64,000 bases of DNA from the NCBI GenBank assembly GCA_021162845.1, contig JAGGXX010000027.1, positions 60,957 through 124,956 on the forward strand. Direction: 5' to 3'. The position numbers were made by a program, and so were the translations under genes. The notes under the pieces are model-generated. The model was not told where the DNA came from. It ran no database searches and saw nothing but the letters and a program-made list of their open reading frames with translations. Shown here in pieces: positions 38,007 through 47,909 of the stretch (position 1 is the stretch's first letter; every line of letters starts with the position of its first letter). Source of the stretch: Thermoprotei archaeon (GTDB taxonomy: Archaea; Thermoproteota; Thermoprotei; QMSL01; B3-G16).

Positions 38007-40127
38007 ATGGGACCTGCCATGAATGCACTGCCCTGGCTCTGTTGGTCGGTACCCTTCATAGGCTTCTTCATGACAGCCATAGCAGGCAAAAGGATAAAGC
38101 GAATAGCAGGCCTAATCGAGCCGTCCTTTGCGTTCATCTCCGCGATCTGTGCGATATTAATGGGATTTCAGGTTTTCGAAGGGGGAATAATACACGAAAA
38201 AGTGCCATGGATACCCGTGCTTAACGTGAACATAGGTGTACTAGTGGACCCCTTAAGCGCTATAATGGCTAACATAGTAGCCTGGATCGGATTACTGATA
38301 ATGATCTATAGCGTAAAGTACATGGAAGGAGATCCATCGGTAATGCGGTTTTGGGCGCTGATGAATCTCTTCATAGGAAGCATGTTACTCCTAGTGCTTT
38401 CAGATAACTTCATCCAGATGTTCGTGGGATGGGAACTAGTTGGTGTGGCCTCGTTCTCCCTAATAGGATATTACTACAGAGATGAACCAGAGAACTGGGT
38501 CCTGAACTATCCACCAAGCCACTGTGCCATGAAGGCCTTCGTCGTGACCAAGGTCGGCGATTTAATGATGCTTGCAGGGGCCCTTCTCATATACATTTAT
38601 GCTGGAACCCTCGACTTCATGGAATTAGCTAACAGGACGGATTGGGTGGGGCTTCTCTCAAGCAAAGGGCTTCTTCTTCCAGCCCTCCTCTTACTTCTCG
38701 GGGGTCCTTTAGGCAAATCGGCGCAGTTCCCATTTCACGAGTGGCTACCTGAGGCCATGGCCGGTCCCACGCCTGTCAGCGCATTAATACATGCAGCGAC
38801 CATGGTCAAGGCTGGCGTTTACTTCATAGCTAGAATACTCCCAATATTGCACTATGTTGCATGGACCATGGGGTATGGAGAGGTGTTTGCCTTCTTCTAC
38901 GTCGTTGCGATAATAGGGGCATTTACCACCTTCCTAGCCGGAACACAGGCTATGGTAGCTAAGGAGCTTAAGAGGATACTGGCGTATTCTACGATATCCC
39001 AAATAGGTTATATGATGCTCGGATTAGGAGTGGCCGGGTTGATTAAAGACTACGTGCTCGGGCTTGCCGCAGCGATATTTCACCTGATGAGCCATGCAGT
39101 CTTTAAGGCTTTGTTATTCCTCTCCGCCGGATCGGTGATCCACGTCGCCGAGACTAAAAACGTATACGAAATGGGCGGTCTTAGGAGGTATATGCCCATC
39201 ACTTTCTATTCGATGCTGATAGGCGCACTCGCCCTTGCGGGCGTACCGCCCTTAAGTGGATTTTGGAGTAAGGATGCGGTGCTCTTAGCTTGTGCCCTTT
39301 CAGGGAAGATCGTGCCCTTAATCCTAGGGCTAGCGACAGCGGGAGTTACTATGTTCTATTCCCTGAGGATGATAGGATTAATATTCCTAGGCAATAAGAG
39401 CGAGCACCTAAAGGGCCTAGAGGAAGAGGGACATCACCTTCATGAAGTGCATCCTGTTATGTGGGTTCCTTACGCTATTTTGGCTGGTCTCTCGATAGCT
39501 ATAGGCATTTCAGGGCCCTTCCTCGAGAAGTTCCTACACCATACGCTCGCCCTCAATCTTCTAAGCCAGAGAGGCGCATATCTTGAACTATCCATGGGTT
39601 GGAGCATTAAAGAGCTAGCTGAAAGCGAGGGTTCAATGATGTGGCATGTAGTCATGCCCGGCCTTTCAGTCGTCATGCTTCTGCTAGGCGCTGTTCCAGC
39701 GTATATCTTATACGTGACTAGGAGTACGTCGCCTGAGAAACTCGTACGCGAGAAACCGCTTTTAAGCTCACTTTATCAGTTCTTGCGCATGCGCTGGTAC
39801 ATAAATCCCATGTACTATGCCGTATTTGTGGATGGCTTAATAGGCCTCTCAAGGGGGGTCTACGCTTACATAGAGGACATGATCCTAGAGGGGTTCAATA
39901 ATAAGTTCGCTGAATCATTTAAGGCAGTCTCCTCGTCCTTCTTCCGCTATCTAGAGAAGTACACCTTTGAGGGGTTCAATAACTTAATGGTCGTATTCTT
40001 CAAGGCCGCATCCAGCATATTAAGGAAGGCGCAGACCGGTCGCATCTCCATTAACGTAATAGAAATGGTTATAGGGATGTTATTGTTGACTCTCCTAATG
40101 TTAGGGTTTGTAATTGGAGGAATGTAG
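38007..40127 (+). CDS. NuoL-like antiporter subunit
   Basis: 706 aa; FHEWLPEAMAGPTPVSALIHAATMVKAGVYFIARI; long C-terminal helical arm. Confidence 0.95.
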   Translation: MGPAMNALPWLCWSVPFIGFFMTAIAGKRIKRIAGLIEPSFAFISAICAILMGFQVFEGGIIHEKVPWIPVLNVNIGVLVDPLSAIMANIVAWIGLLIMIYSVKYMEGDPSVMRFWALMNLFIGSMLLLVLSDNFIQMFVGWELVGVASFSLIGYYYRDEPENWVLNYPPSHCAMKAFVVTKVGDLMMLAGALLIYIYAGTLDFMELANRTDWVGLLSSKGLLLPALLLLLGGPLGKSAQFPFHEWLPEAMAGPTPVSALIHAATMVKAGVYFIARILPILHYVAWTMGYGEVFAFFYVVAIIGAFTTFLAGTQAMVAKELKRILAYSTISQIGYMMLGLGVAGLIKDYVLGLAAAIFHLMSHAVFKALLFLSAGSVIHVAETKNVYEMGGLRRYMPITFYSMLIGALALAGVPPLSGFWSKDAVLLACALSGKIVPLILGLATAGVTMFYSLRMIGLIFLGNKSEHLKGLEEEGHHLHEVHPVMWVPYAILAGLSIAIGISGPFLEKFLHHTLALNLLSQRGAYLELSMGWSIKELAESEGSMMWHVVMPGLSVVMLLLGAVPAYILYVTRSTSPEKLVREKPLLSSLYQFLRMRWYINPMYYAVFVDGLIGLSRGVYAYIEDMILEGFNNKFAESFKAVSSSFFRYLEKYTFEGFNNLMVVFFKAASSILRKAQTGRISINVIEMVIGMLLLTLLMLGFVIGGM

Positions 40128-40129
40128 TC

Positions 40130-41608
40130 ATGAGCGAGGGCTTGGCTCCACTCTTGCAAATAGTTTTAGTACCGATAATCCTTGCCCCGATAACGTATTA
40201 CTCATCGAAGAAGATGGGAATTAAGAGCGGGTACATAGCATTTATCGCCTTGCTTTATTCTTCGATCCTAATGTCATGGATTGCCCTAAGTTACGCTACA
40301 ACCGGCAGACCTATAATCGAGGAATATAATTGGGCGCCCGTGGCTGGCCTCTACTTCGGATTAAGGGCCGATGGACTTAGTATACCAGTGGCATTAATCA
40401 TACTGCTACTCTCAACAGCAACAGCCATCTACTCGATGTCATACATGGAACATAAAAGCGGGACGGGGATGTATTTCGCCTTATATTTACTATATGCGGC
40501 GGGCATGACGGGGACGGTATTGGCCACTAACCTCATACAATTCTACCTCTTCTGGGAACTGATGCTAGTACCCTCGTATTTCCTGATAGCGGAATGGGGA
40601 TACGGCGATAGGGAGCGCGTAAGCTTCAAATACTTCATATACACCCATATCGGGGCCCTCTCATTGCTCGCAGGCATCCTAGCTACATACGCGTTTACGG
40701 GCACGTTTAGCATATACGAGTTAAGCTACAAGGCCTCTATGATACCCCCGGAGGTACTTCGCTGGATCTTAGTGGCCATGTGCATTGGCTTTTTCGTTAA
40801 AATGGCCGTGGTGCCATTACATACGTGGCTTCCGGATGCCCACGCGGAAGCCCCTACGCCAATAAGTGTGTTACTAAGCGGTGTCATGATAGAATGCGGC
40901 GTTTACGCTATGACCAGGATCGTGATCTCCCCGTTCTACCGTTTCTTCACCAGCTTCTCCACAGCATTAACGATGTTAGCGGTAGCGACGATGTTCTATG
41001 GTGGAATGATGGCCTTAGTGCAAAGTGACATAAAGAGACTGTTAGCTTATTCCAGTATAAGTCAGATGGGTTACATGCTTTTCGGCATGTCAGTCGCCAC
41101 ATACTACGGGATCATGGGGGCGATATACCACATATTATCACATGCCTGCGCTAAGGGCCTTCTATTCGCTTGTGCAGGTGCCATAATGCATCAGACAGAA
41201 GGTAAGCGGGATATACGAACCTTAGGGGGACTGGCCCAGAGGATGCCCGTGACGGCCATTTTGTTCACCGTAGGCGTCTTCTCCTTAGCAGGGGTTCCAA
41301 CTCTAGCAGGGTTCATAAGCGAATTTATGATATTCCTAGGAGGATTTGAGGGCGCTGAGACTACGGAAAAAGTGGCGATAGTGATAATAGCCGTCCTATG
41401 CGCCGCGTTAACGACAGCATATGGTCTATGGGCCCTAAGGAGGGTGTTCTTTGGCCCTCTTAAACCAGAGCTGAGTGAGGTGAAGGAAGCTTCGCTATTA
41501 ATGCTTATCCCAATGTCGTTCTTAGCAGTTCTGAGTTTCCTCTTTGGAATATACCCGAAGATCCCCTTAACGTTCCTCGATCCCTGGGCTAGGTCAGCGA
41601 TTCCTTGA
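40130..41608 (+). CDS. NuoM-like antiporter subunit
   Basis: 492 aa; HTWLPDAHAEAPTPISVLLSGVMIECGVYAMTRI; YSSISQMGYMLFG. Confidence 0.95.
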   Translation: MSEGLAPLLQIVLVPIILAPITYYSSKKMGIKSGYIAFIALLYSSILMSWIALSYATTGRPIIEEYNWAPVAGLYFGLRADGLSIPVALIILLLSTATAIYSMSYMEHKSGTGMYFALYLLYAAGMTGTVLATNLIQFYLFWELMLVPSYFLIAEWGYGDRERVSFKYFIYTHIGALSLLAGILATYAFTGTFSIYELSYKASMIPPEVLRWILVAMCIGFFVKMAVVPLHTWLPDAHAEAPTPISVLLSGVMIECGVYAMTRIVISPFYRFFTSFSTALTMLAVATMFYGGMMALVQSDIKRLLAYSSISQMGYMLFGMSVATYYGIMGAIYHILSHACAKGLLFACAGAIMHQTEGKRDIRTLGGLAQRMPVTAILFTVGVFSLAGVPTLAGFISEFMIFLGGFEGAETTEKVAIVIIAVLCAALTTAYGLWALRRVFFGPLKPELSEVKEASLLMLIPMSFLAVLSFLFGIYPKIPLTFLDPWARSAIP

Positions 41609-41628
41609 GGATATCCTTGATTTCGTTT

Positions 41629-42753
41629 TTATTCCAGTTCAAATTTCTCAAGCAGAAGCCTTCCTCCATATTTAGCCCATATATGGCAAGTCCCCTCGCT
41701 TGAGACCATGCAAGGACCCAGGGGATGAGCTGGGGTACATGCCTTCATGAAGAAGGGGCAATCTGTGGGCTTAGCTTCTCCTAATATCACCTTGTTACAC
41801 TTACAACCAGATCTAGTGTCAATACCTTTTTCGATCTTAAGGCCATATACATCAATGGCATCTAATGAGGCGTATTTATCCCGTAAGCGTAATGAGCTTG
41901 AGGGTATGAGGCCTATCCCCCTCCAGTACCCATCGGTTACCTCAAAGACCTTATCTGTTATTTCCTGCGCTCTGAGATTCCCATCCCATGTGACCACGCG
42001 CCCATATTCATTATAGAGACGAGAATATCCGTGGAGTTTTTGCCTTAATATCTCAGCTATAGCTATCAGGACATCCAAGGGCTCAAAACCAGCTATAACG
42101 GTTGGCACATTGAATTCTTTCGAGAGGAAGACCCAGGCTTTAGCGCCAGTTATCGTCGAAACATGACCTGGAGCTATGACGCCGTCTAAATCGACGCGAC
42201 TTTTCCTCAGGACATACCGCATGACTGGGGGTGTGAGCCGCAGAGCCAGGAGCAGCTTGAGGTTTTCGGGAATAGCATCCCTGACCATCCAAGAGGCTAA
42301 GGTAGGCTGTGTAGTCTCAAAGCCTACACCAAAGAATACCGCTTCTTTTTTCTCATTCCTCGCTAGCCTAACAGCATCCATGAACCCGTAGACCACCTTG
42401 ACATTAGCTCCCTTGGCTCTAGCCTGAGCTAGGCTTTCATAGGAGCCGGGGACACGGTACATATCGCCATACGTGTAAATGGTTACGCCCTCCATAGCTA
42501 GCTTTATTGCGGTATCTATATAGCCTGCGGGTACAATGCACACGGGACAACCTGGCCCCGCTATCAGGTCTAATGAGCTAGGAACAAGTGAGCGGATCCC
42601 ATAATACGTTATCGTATGCTCATGCGTACCACAGAAATTCATGATCTTGATCCGCGATACCCCCTGCCTCTCCAAACGTGAGACTAACTGATCGATGAGC
42701 TCATGAAGTCTCTTCGCTAGCTTCGGGTCACGGTAAGATGAGATGAACTTCAT
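41629..42753 (-). CDS. hypD: Hydrogenase maturation factor HypD
   Basis: MKFISSYRDPKLAKRLHELI; IMNFCGTHEHTITYYGIRSLVPSSLDLIAGPGCPVCIVP; C-terminal Cys-rich region; start 42753 preferred over 42855 because the longer ORF overlaps divergent hypE. Confidence 0.93.
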   Translation of the reverse strand: MKFISSYRDPKLAKRLHELIDQLVSRLERQGVSRIKIMNFCGTHEHTITYYGIRSLVPSSLDLIAGPGCPVCIVPAGYIDTAIKLAMEGVTIYTYGDMYRVPGSYESLAQARAKGANVKVVYGFMDAVRLARNEKKEAVFFGVGFETTQPTLASWMVRDAIPENLKLLLALRLTPPVMRYVLRKSRVDLDGVIAPGHVSTITGAKAWVFLSKEFNVPTVIAGFEPLDVLIAIAEILRQKLHGYSRLYNEYGRVVTWDGNLRAQEITDKVFEVTDGYWRGIGLIPSSSLRLRDKYASLDAIDVYGLKIEKGIDTRSGCKCNKVILGEAKPTDCPFFMKACTPAHPLGPCMVSSEGTCHIWAKYGGRLLLEKFELE

Positions 42754-42819
42754 GCCATCTTCCTTATTAGAGGGGGTAAAATAAAAGTTGATCCTCATTG
42801 GCATTTCTAAGGGCGAAAC

Positions 42820-43851
42820 ATGATGCATGAGAGGAAATTGATATCGCTTTCTCACGGAGCTGGAGGAAAGGAAATGGGCGAACTCTTGAGGGAGCTGATA
42901 ATCTCTAAAGTGAAGATGAGCGGTTTCGAAGAGGGGATAGGGCTCGAGGACATGGATGACTCATCTACTATACCTTTAGGGGATATACACGTTACGGTCA
43001 CGACCGATAGTTATACCGTAAACCCCGTATTCTTCCCCGGAGGGGATATAGGCAAGCTAGCAGTTACCGGTACGATAAATGATCTAGCAGTAATGGGAGC
43101 GAGACCCCTTGCCATAGTCGACGCTATGGTGGTAGAAGAAGGATTTCCCATGGACGATTTGAAAAGGATAGTATCATCGATGATACATACAGCTGAAGGA
43201 GAGGGAGTAGCGTTAATAGGGGGAGACTTCAAGGTCATGCCGAGGAAATCCCTGGATAAGATCATCATAACCACTAGTGGCATAGGGATAGTGAGCAGAG
43301 AGGCTCTAATTACTGACTCAGGCCTTAGGCCCGGGGATAAGATAATCGTGACGGGAACCATAGGGGAACATGGGGCGACGATATTAGCGCTTCAAAGCGG
43401 TATAGATGTAGGAGGGACTTCACTACGCTCTGATTGCGCTAGCATAGTGGAGGCTATGAAGATCGCCCTTGAACTGGGCGGTGTACACGCAGCTAAGGAT
43501 CCTACGCGTGGCGGATTAGCTATGGCCTTAAATGAGATGGCGAGGAAATCGAAGGTTATGATAGTTCTAGAGGAGGAGAAGATACCGATAAGGGATGAAG
43601 TCAGGATGTACTGTGAAATGCTAGGCATAGACCCGCTTTATCTCGCCTGTGAGGGAAGGGCGGTGATAGGAGCGAGTAGTGAAGTAGCGGACGATATCGT
43701 GCAAAAATTAAATAAAGCGGGCTATAAGGACGCCACGGTCATAGGGGAAGTGAGGAAGGGAAGGGAAGGTTACGTTTTACTAAGAACCGTGGTAGGCGGC
43801 ATAAGGATTGTAGAGCCCCCTACTGGAGAACTAGTGCCACGCATATGCTAA
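42820..43851 (+). CDS. hypE: Hydrogenase expression/formation protein HypE
   Basis: LSHGAGGKEMGELL; ends PTGELVPRIC with conserved C-terminal Cys. Confidence 0.95.
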   Translation: MMHERKLISLSHGAGGKEMGELLRELIISKVKMSGFEEGIGLEDMDDSSTIPLGDIHVTVTTDSYTVNPVFFPGGDIGKLAVTGTINDLAVMGARPLAIVDAMVVEEGFPMDDLKRIVSSMIHTAEGEGVALIGGDFKVMPRKSLDKIIITTSGIGIVSREALITDSGLRPGDKIIVTGTIGEHGATILALQSGIDVGGTSLRSDCASIVEAMKIALELGGVHAAKDPTRGGLAMALNEMARKSKVMIVLEEEKIPIRDEVRMYCEMLGIDPLYLACEGRAVIGASSEVADDIVQKLNKAGYKDATVIGEVRKGREGYVLLRTVVGGIRIVEPPTGELVPRIC

Positions 43852-43924
43852 ATCAATTATGAGCCCAGGGAAGTTCATCTTTTGCAGATCCTAGTTCCTA
43901 CAACTAGGTAAGAGGAGAAAGGAG

Positions 43925-44155
43925 TTATATCTCACCTTTAAGCTCTTCCATTATAGAACTCCAGGCCTTCATCATTTCCATAGCCTCCTTCTCGTTAATC
44001 TTAGCAATTATGGCTCCAGCGTGGACTATCACGTAATCACCAACTTTTAAGTTAGGGACTAAAAAGGCGTCCACATCCTTCATTATGCCACCATAATCCA
44101 CAGTAGCTATATCGCCGTTAATTTTGATCACCCTAGCTGGCACCCCGAGGCACAC
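43925..44155 (-). CDS. hypC: Hydrogenase assembly chaperone HypC
   Basis: MCLGVPARVIKINGDIATVDYGGI; GDYVIVHAGAIIAKI. Confidence 0.95.
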   Translation of the reverse strand: MCLGVPARVIKINGDIATVDYGGIMKDVDAFLVPNLKVGDYVIVHAGAIIAKINEKEAMEMMKAWSSIMEELKGEI

Positions 44156-44209
44156 GAACTGCCACCTTAATGTATATAGCTATGCACTTTCATAAATGTA
44201 AGGGACACA

Positions 44210-46534
44210 ATGCCACTTGAGGCAAAGGTCATAAGGGTCATAGGTCTTGTCCAAGGGGTTGGGTTCAGGCCCTTCGTGTATCGCATTGCTAAGGATAATG
44301 GCCTTAAGGGCTATGTTAGGAATCTAGGGGGAGCAGAGGTAGAAATCCATGTCGAAGGGGAAGAGAGAGCCATAATGAGGTTCCTAGACCAATTAGTTAA
44401 CGAAAAGCCCCCACCCGCCAGGATAGAGAAAATAGACGTCGAAGCCGTTAGGCCACGAGGATATAGGGATTTTATAATAAGCAAGAGCGATGAGGCCAGC
44501 GTACGCCTCTCGATGATCCCCCTCGATCTAGGCATATGCGACGAGTGCCTTAGAGAAATTTTGGATCCTGGGAGCAGATGGTATCTATATCCCTTCAACT
44601 CCTGTGCATGGTGTGGACCACGTTTCACAATGCTTGAGAGGCTACCCTACGACAGGGAGAACACGGCCATGCGCGACTTTCCACTATGTCTAGAGTGCAC
44701 GAGGGAATATGAGGATCCACTAAACGTTAGGAGGTTTCACGCGGAGGGCATCAGTTGCCCTCGCTGTGGTCCTAAAGTCTATCTAGTTGATGGAGATGGA
44801 GGAGTTCTCAACGTTAAAGACCCTATAAAGGAAGCCGTAACCCTCCTAGAGGAGGGGAACATAGTAGCTATTAAGGGCATAGGGGGATTTCATCTAGCGA
44901 CCATAGCCACCGATGATGACGTGGTGCTAAAGCTACGGAAGAGGAAGAGACGCCCTCAAAAACCCTTCGCCTTAATGGCTCTTAGCATGGAAGTAGTGAG
45001 GAGGTTAATTTACGTAGATAAGCTCATAGAGGGGCTCTTAACATCCCCAGAGAGGCCGATAGTGGTTTCTAAGGCTAAAGAGGATAATGAGGTCTCGAAA
45101 TGGGTAGCACCGGGCCTGGACAGCCTAGGCGTGATGTTACCCTACACTGGGCTACATTACCTGATATTGATGAATAGCGATGATAAGTTCCTCATAATGA
45201 CAAGCGGGAACCCAAGCGGTGAGCCGATATGTAAGGGGAACGAGGAGGCTATTAAGAAGTTAAGAGGTGTAGCCGATTACTTCCTCCTTCATAACCGTAG
45301 GATCGTAAACAGAGCGGATGATAGTGTTATAAGGATCACAGCGGGGAATGCATTCTTCTTGAGGAGGAGCCGCGGCTTTGCCCCCGGATGGATATCACTG
45401 CCATTTAGATTGAGGAAGCCCATAATAGCCTTTGGTGGACTTCTCTCTAATGTGGCTGCCTTGGGCATAAAAGAATACGCCATTCCCACTCAGTTTTTGG
45501 GGGACATGGACGATTGGGATAGCTTAAGGTACCTCGAAGAGGCTCTTGGCTTCCTCCTAAGGGCCTATGATGTAAGCCCAAGGGAAGCTATTATAGTGGC
45601 CGATTTAAACCCCACATATACTACAAGGAGGCTTGCTGAGGAGTGGAGCAAAGCATATGGCGGTAAGCTGCTTTTGGTACAACACCATCACGCTCATATA
45701 GCGTCTGTAATGGCTGAAAGAGGGTTAGGCTTAGAGGAGGAAGTCGTCGGAATAGCAATAGATGGAGCGGGGTATGGTCCTGATGGCAGCGTATGGGGTG
45801 GTGAGATCCTCATTGCCTCGTATTCCGGATATGAGAGGGTCGGACACTTAAGGGTACAGGTCATGCCCGGTGGGGATTTAGCTACACTTTATCCTGCAAG
45901 GATGCTAATAGGCGTGTTGTCCTCCATCTTCGATAGAAATGAGCTAGAGGAACTCATCCTCAGAAAGTTCACCCACTTGATTAGAGGACTACCTTATCGG
46001 GAAAGGGAGCTACACGTAATACTAAGCCAAGCATATGGGGGGAGGATGCCTAAGACCTCAAGCTTAGGCCGTTTCTTAGACGCCGTGTCAGCTTTGTTGG
46101 GAATATGCTTAAGGAGAACCTATGAAGGAGAGCCTGCGATTAAGCTTGAAGCCTATGCCTCAAAGGGCGAAGAGGTAGAGCTAGCAACGCCTATACGGAG
46201 CGATGGCAAAGGGATGATGGTTTTAGATACAAGTGAGGTAATGAGGGATGTAATGAACATGTTAGAAGAGTGTGATGGACCCACCATAGCTAGGAGCGTG
46301 CAGTATTCACTGGGCAGGGGATTAGGTCTTATCGCCCTTAGGGCTATGAGGCGCAGACACAAGTACATCGTAGTCTCGGGAGGTGCTGCAGTTAACAACT
46401 ACATACTTAAGGGTATCATGAGCGTAGTCGGAGACAAGGCTACTTTACTCCTACCGAGAAAGATGCCTCCAGGGGATGGCGGATTATGTCTTGGGCAAAT
46501 AGTAATAGCCTACAATAGGATGATGGGTGAGTAA
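44210..46534 (+). CDS. hypF: Carbamoyltransferase HypF
   Basis: N-terminal acylphosphatase VQGVGFRPFVYRIA; zinc fingers CDECLREI...CAWCGPRFT...CLECTREY...CPRCGP; HHHAHIASVMAERG. Confidence 0.96.
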   Translation: MPLEAKVIRVIGLVQGVGFRPFVYRIAKDNGLKGYVRNLGGAEVEIHVEGEERAIMRFLDQLVNEKPPPARIEKIDVEAVRPRGYRDFIISKSDEASVRLSMIPLDLGICDECLREILDPGSRWYLYPFNSCAWCGPRFTMLERLPYDRENTAMRDFPLCLECTREYEDPLNVRRFHAEGISCPRCGPKVYLVDGDGGVLNVKDPIKEAVTLLEEGNIVAIKGIGGFHLATIATDDDVVLKLRKRKRRPQKPFALMALSMEVVRRLIYVDKLIEGLLTSPERPIVVSKAKEDNEVSKWVAPGLDSLGVMLPYTGLHYLILMNSDDKFLIMTSGNPSGEPICKGNEEAIKKLRGVADYFLLHNRRIVNRADDSVIRITAGNAFFLRRSRGFAPGWISLPFRLRKPIIAFGGLLSNVAALGIKEYAIPTQFLGDMDDWDSLRYLEEALGFLLRAYDVSPREAIIVADLNPTYTTRRLAEEWSKAYGGKLLLVQHHHAHIASVMAERGLGLEEEVVGIAIDGAGYGPDGSVWGGEILIASYSGYERVGHLRVQVMPGGDLATLYPARMLIGVLSSIFDRNELEELILRKFTHLIRGLPYRERELHVILSQAYGGRMPKTSSLGRFLDAVSALLGICLRRTYEGEPAIKLEAYASKGEEVELATPIRSDGKGMMVLDTSEVMRDVMNMLEECDGPTIARSVQYSLGRGLGLIALRAMRRRHKYIVVSGGAAVNNYILKGIMSVVGDKATLLLPRKMPPGDGGLCLGQIVIAYNRMMGE

Positions 46535-47054
46535 GTTGATAGATGATCTAAGGGAGGCCATTGAGGGTAGGGATGTATTGATAGTGGGCCTGGGAAACAG
46601 GATACGTGGAGATGATGGCGTGGGCGCATACGTAGCCGAGGAACTCCTCAAAAGGGGTGTTGATAATGTCCTGAATGCAGAGAATGCGGTAGAGAACGTG
46701 TTATCGATCATCGCGATGAAAAAGCCAGACGTGATCATATTAATAGATGCAATTGATGGTGAATTAGAGCCGGGTAACGTGATCTTCGGGACCTTAGAGG
46801 GAATTAGCGATAAGGGATGTCGTTTGATCACCACACATAATATGCCCTTGACGCTTATGATGGAGATCCTTAAGGAGTTAATGGGAAAAATGCCTAGGGT
46901 TTACATACTCGGCATTCAGATAGAGAGGATAGACGTAAGGGACGAACTGAGTCCTAGGGTGAAGGAAAGTGCGGATATTATCGTCGGGATACTGCAACAC
47001 CTTCTAAGCGGATCTCAGTCCTACAAACCTTCAATAAAGCCCGGTAGCATCTAG
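46527..47054 (+). CDS. Hydrogenase maturation protease (HycI/HyaD-like)
   Basis: VLIVGLGNRIRGDDGVGAYVAEEL; IILIDAIDGELEPG; TTHNMPLTLMMEIL. Confidence 0.88.
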   Translation: MSKLIDDLREAIEGRDVLIVGLGNRIRGDDGVGAYVAEELLKRGVDNVLNAENAVENVLSIIAMKKPDVIILIDAIDGELEPGNVIFGTLEGISDKGCRLITTHNMPLTLMMEILKELMGKMPRVYILGIQIERIDVRDELSPRVKESADIIVGILQHLLSGSQSYKPSIKPGSI

Positions 47055-47149
47055 TGGGATGAGTTCCATTGAGGAACTTAAAATGAAGTGCTTTATCTCC
47101 CTGATCTTTCATGACGATGCGAAAATGAGGAGATTAAGGAATCGGCAAA

Positions 47150-47557
47150 TCACTCTATTATGGTCTTAAGAACTCCAAGTACGGAGTGTAACTTAGGCAA
47201 GTCTGCTCTTCTGAGTAATTGTGGGAGTAACTTCTTCAATAGATAATCTTCGTCCAGCACAGTGCTCCTCTGCATCTCATCTATTAACCTACACGCTTCA
47301 TCTATGGAATACATGGCCTCTCCTATGAGGCTGAGGTAGGCCTTATATAGTCTCCTCAGCGGCTCATAGGACGTCTGGGATAGCATGATCTGAAGTACAC
47401 GATGTAGTTCGGTTAAAGACGAGAGGAGGTCCAAGAGTGCGGAATGAAGCTCCTGAAGAGTAATCCTCTTATCCTTTATGGCTAAGAGTTGGTCTATATT
47501 GTTAAGCACGTGGCCTATAAGATCGGGCACTCGGGATCTAGACCCTTCTCCTTGCAT
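47150..47557 (-). CDS. Hypothetical alpha-helical protein
   Basis: 135 aa intact ORF. Confidence 0.45.
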   Translation of the reverse strand: MQGEGSRSRVPDLIGHVLNNIDQLLAIKDKRITLQELHSALLDLLSSLTELHRVLQIMLSQTSYEPLRRLYKAYLSLIGEAMYSIDEACRLIDEMQRSTVLDEDYLLKKLLPQLLRRADLPKLHSVLGVLKTIIE

Positions 47558-47909
47558 AGCATACTGGTCTACATTCCTTTATAGGCTATATAGTAAATGT
47601 ACAAAATAAAGTTATTATGGAAATTTTTTCTAGATGAAATCTCTTAACTAATTCATCAAGCGACCCATTATCGTTCATTTATTTAAGCAAGAATTAATGT
47701 TGTTTTTTGTTTTACCATAAATGGCTGTACATCTTTCCATGAAATCGGTACTGCATGTATTATTTATGTAAATCCAGGAAGTACTTAAAACACCAAAATG
47801 AATTATTTCAATAATATTGAACATTAATACTTGTTATTTTAATTACTTTAGAACAAAATAAGATTATAGCTATGTAAGTATTGGTTTTTATTTGGGATAG
47901 ATGTGATAT

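Noticed and set aside
47062-47172. Small plus-strand ORF MSSIEELKMKCFISLIFHDDAKMRRLRNRQITLLWS
   Set aside because: No clear ribosome-binding site, overlaps the 3' end of the minus-strand gene 47150-47557, no recognisable domain.
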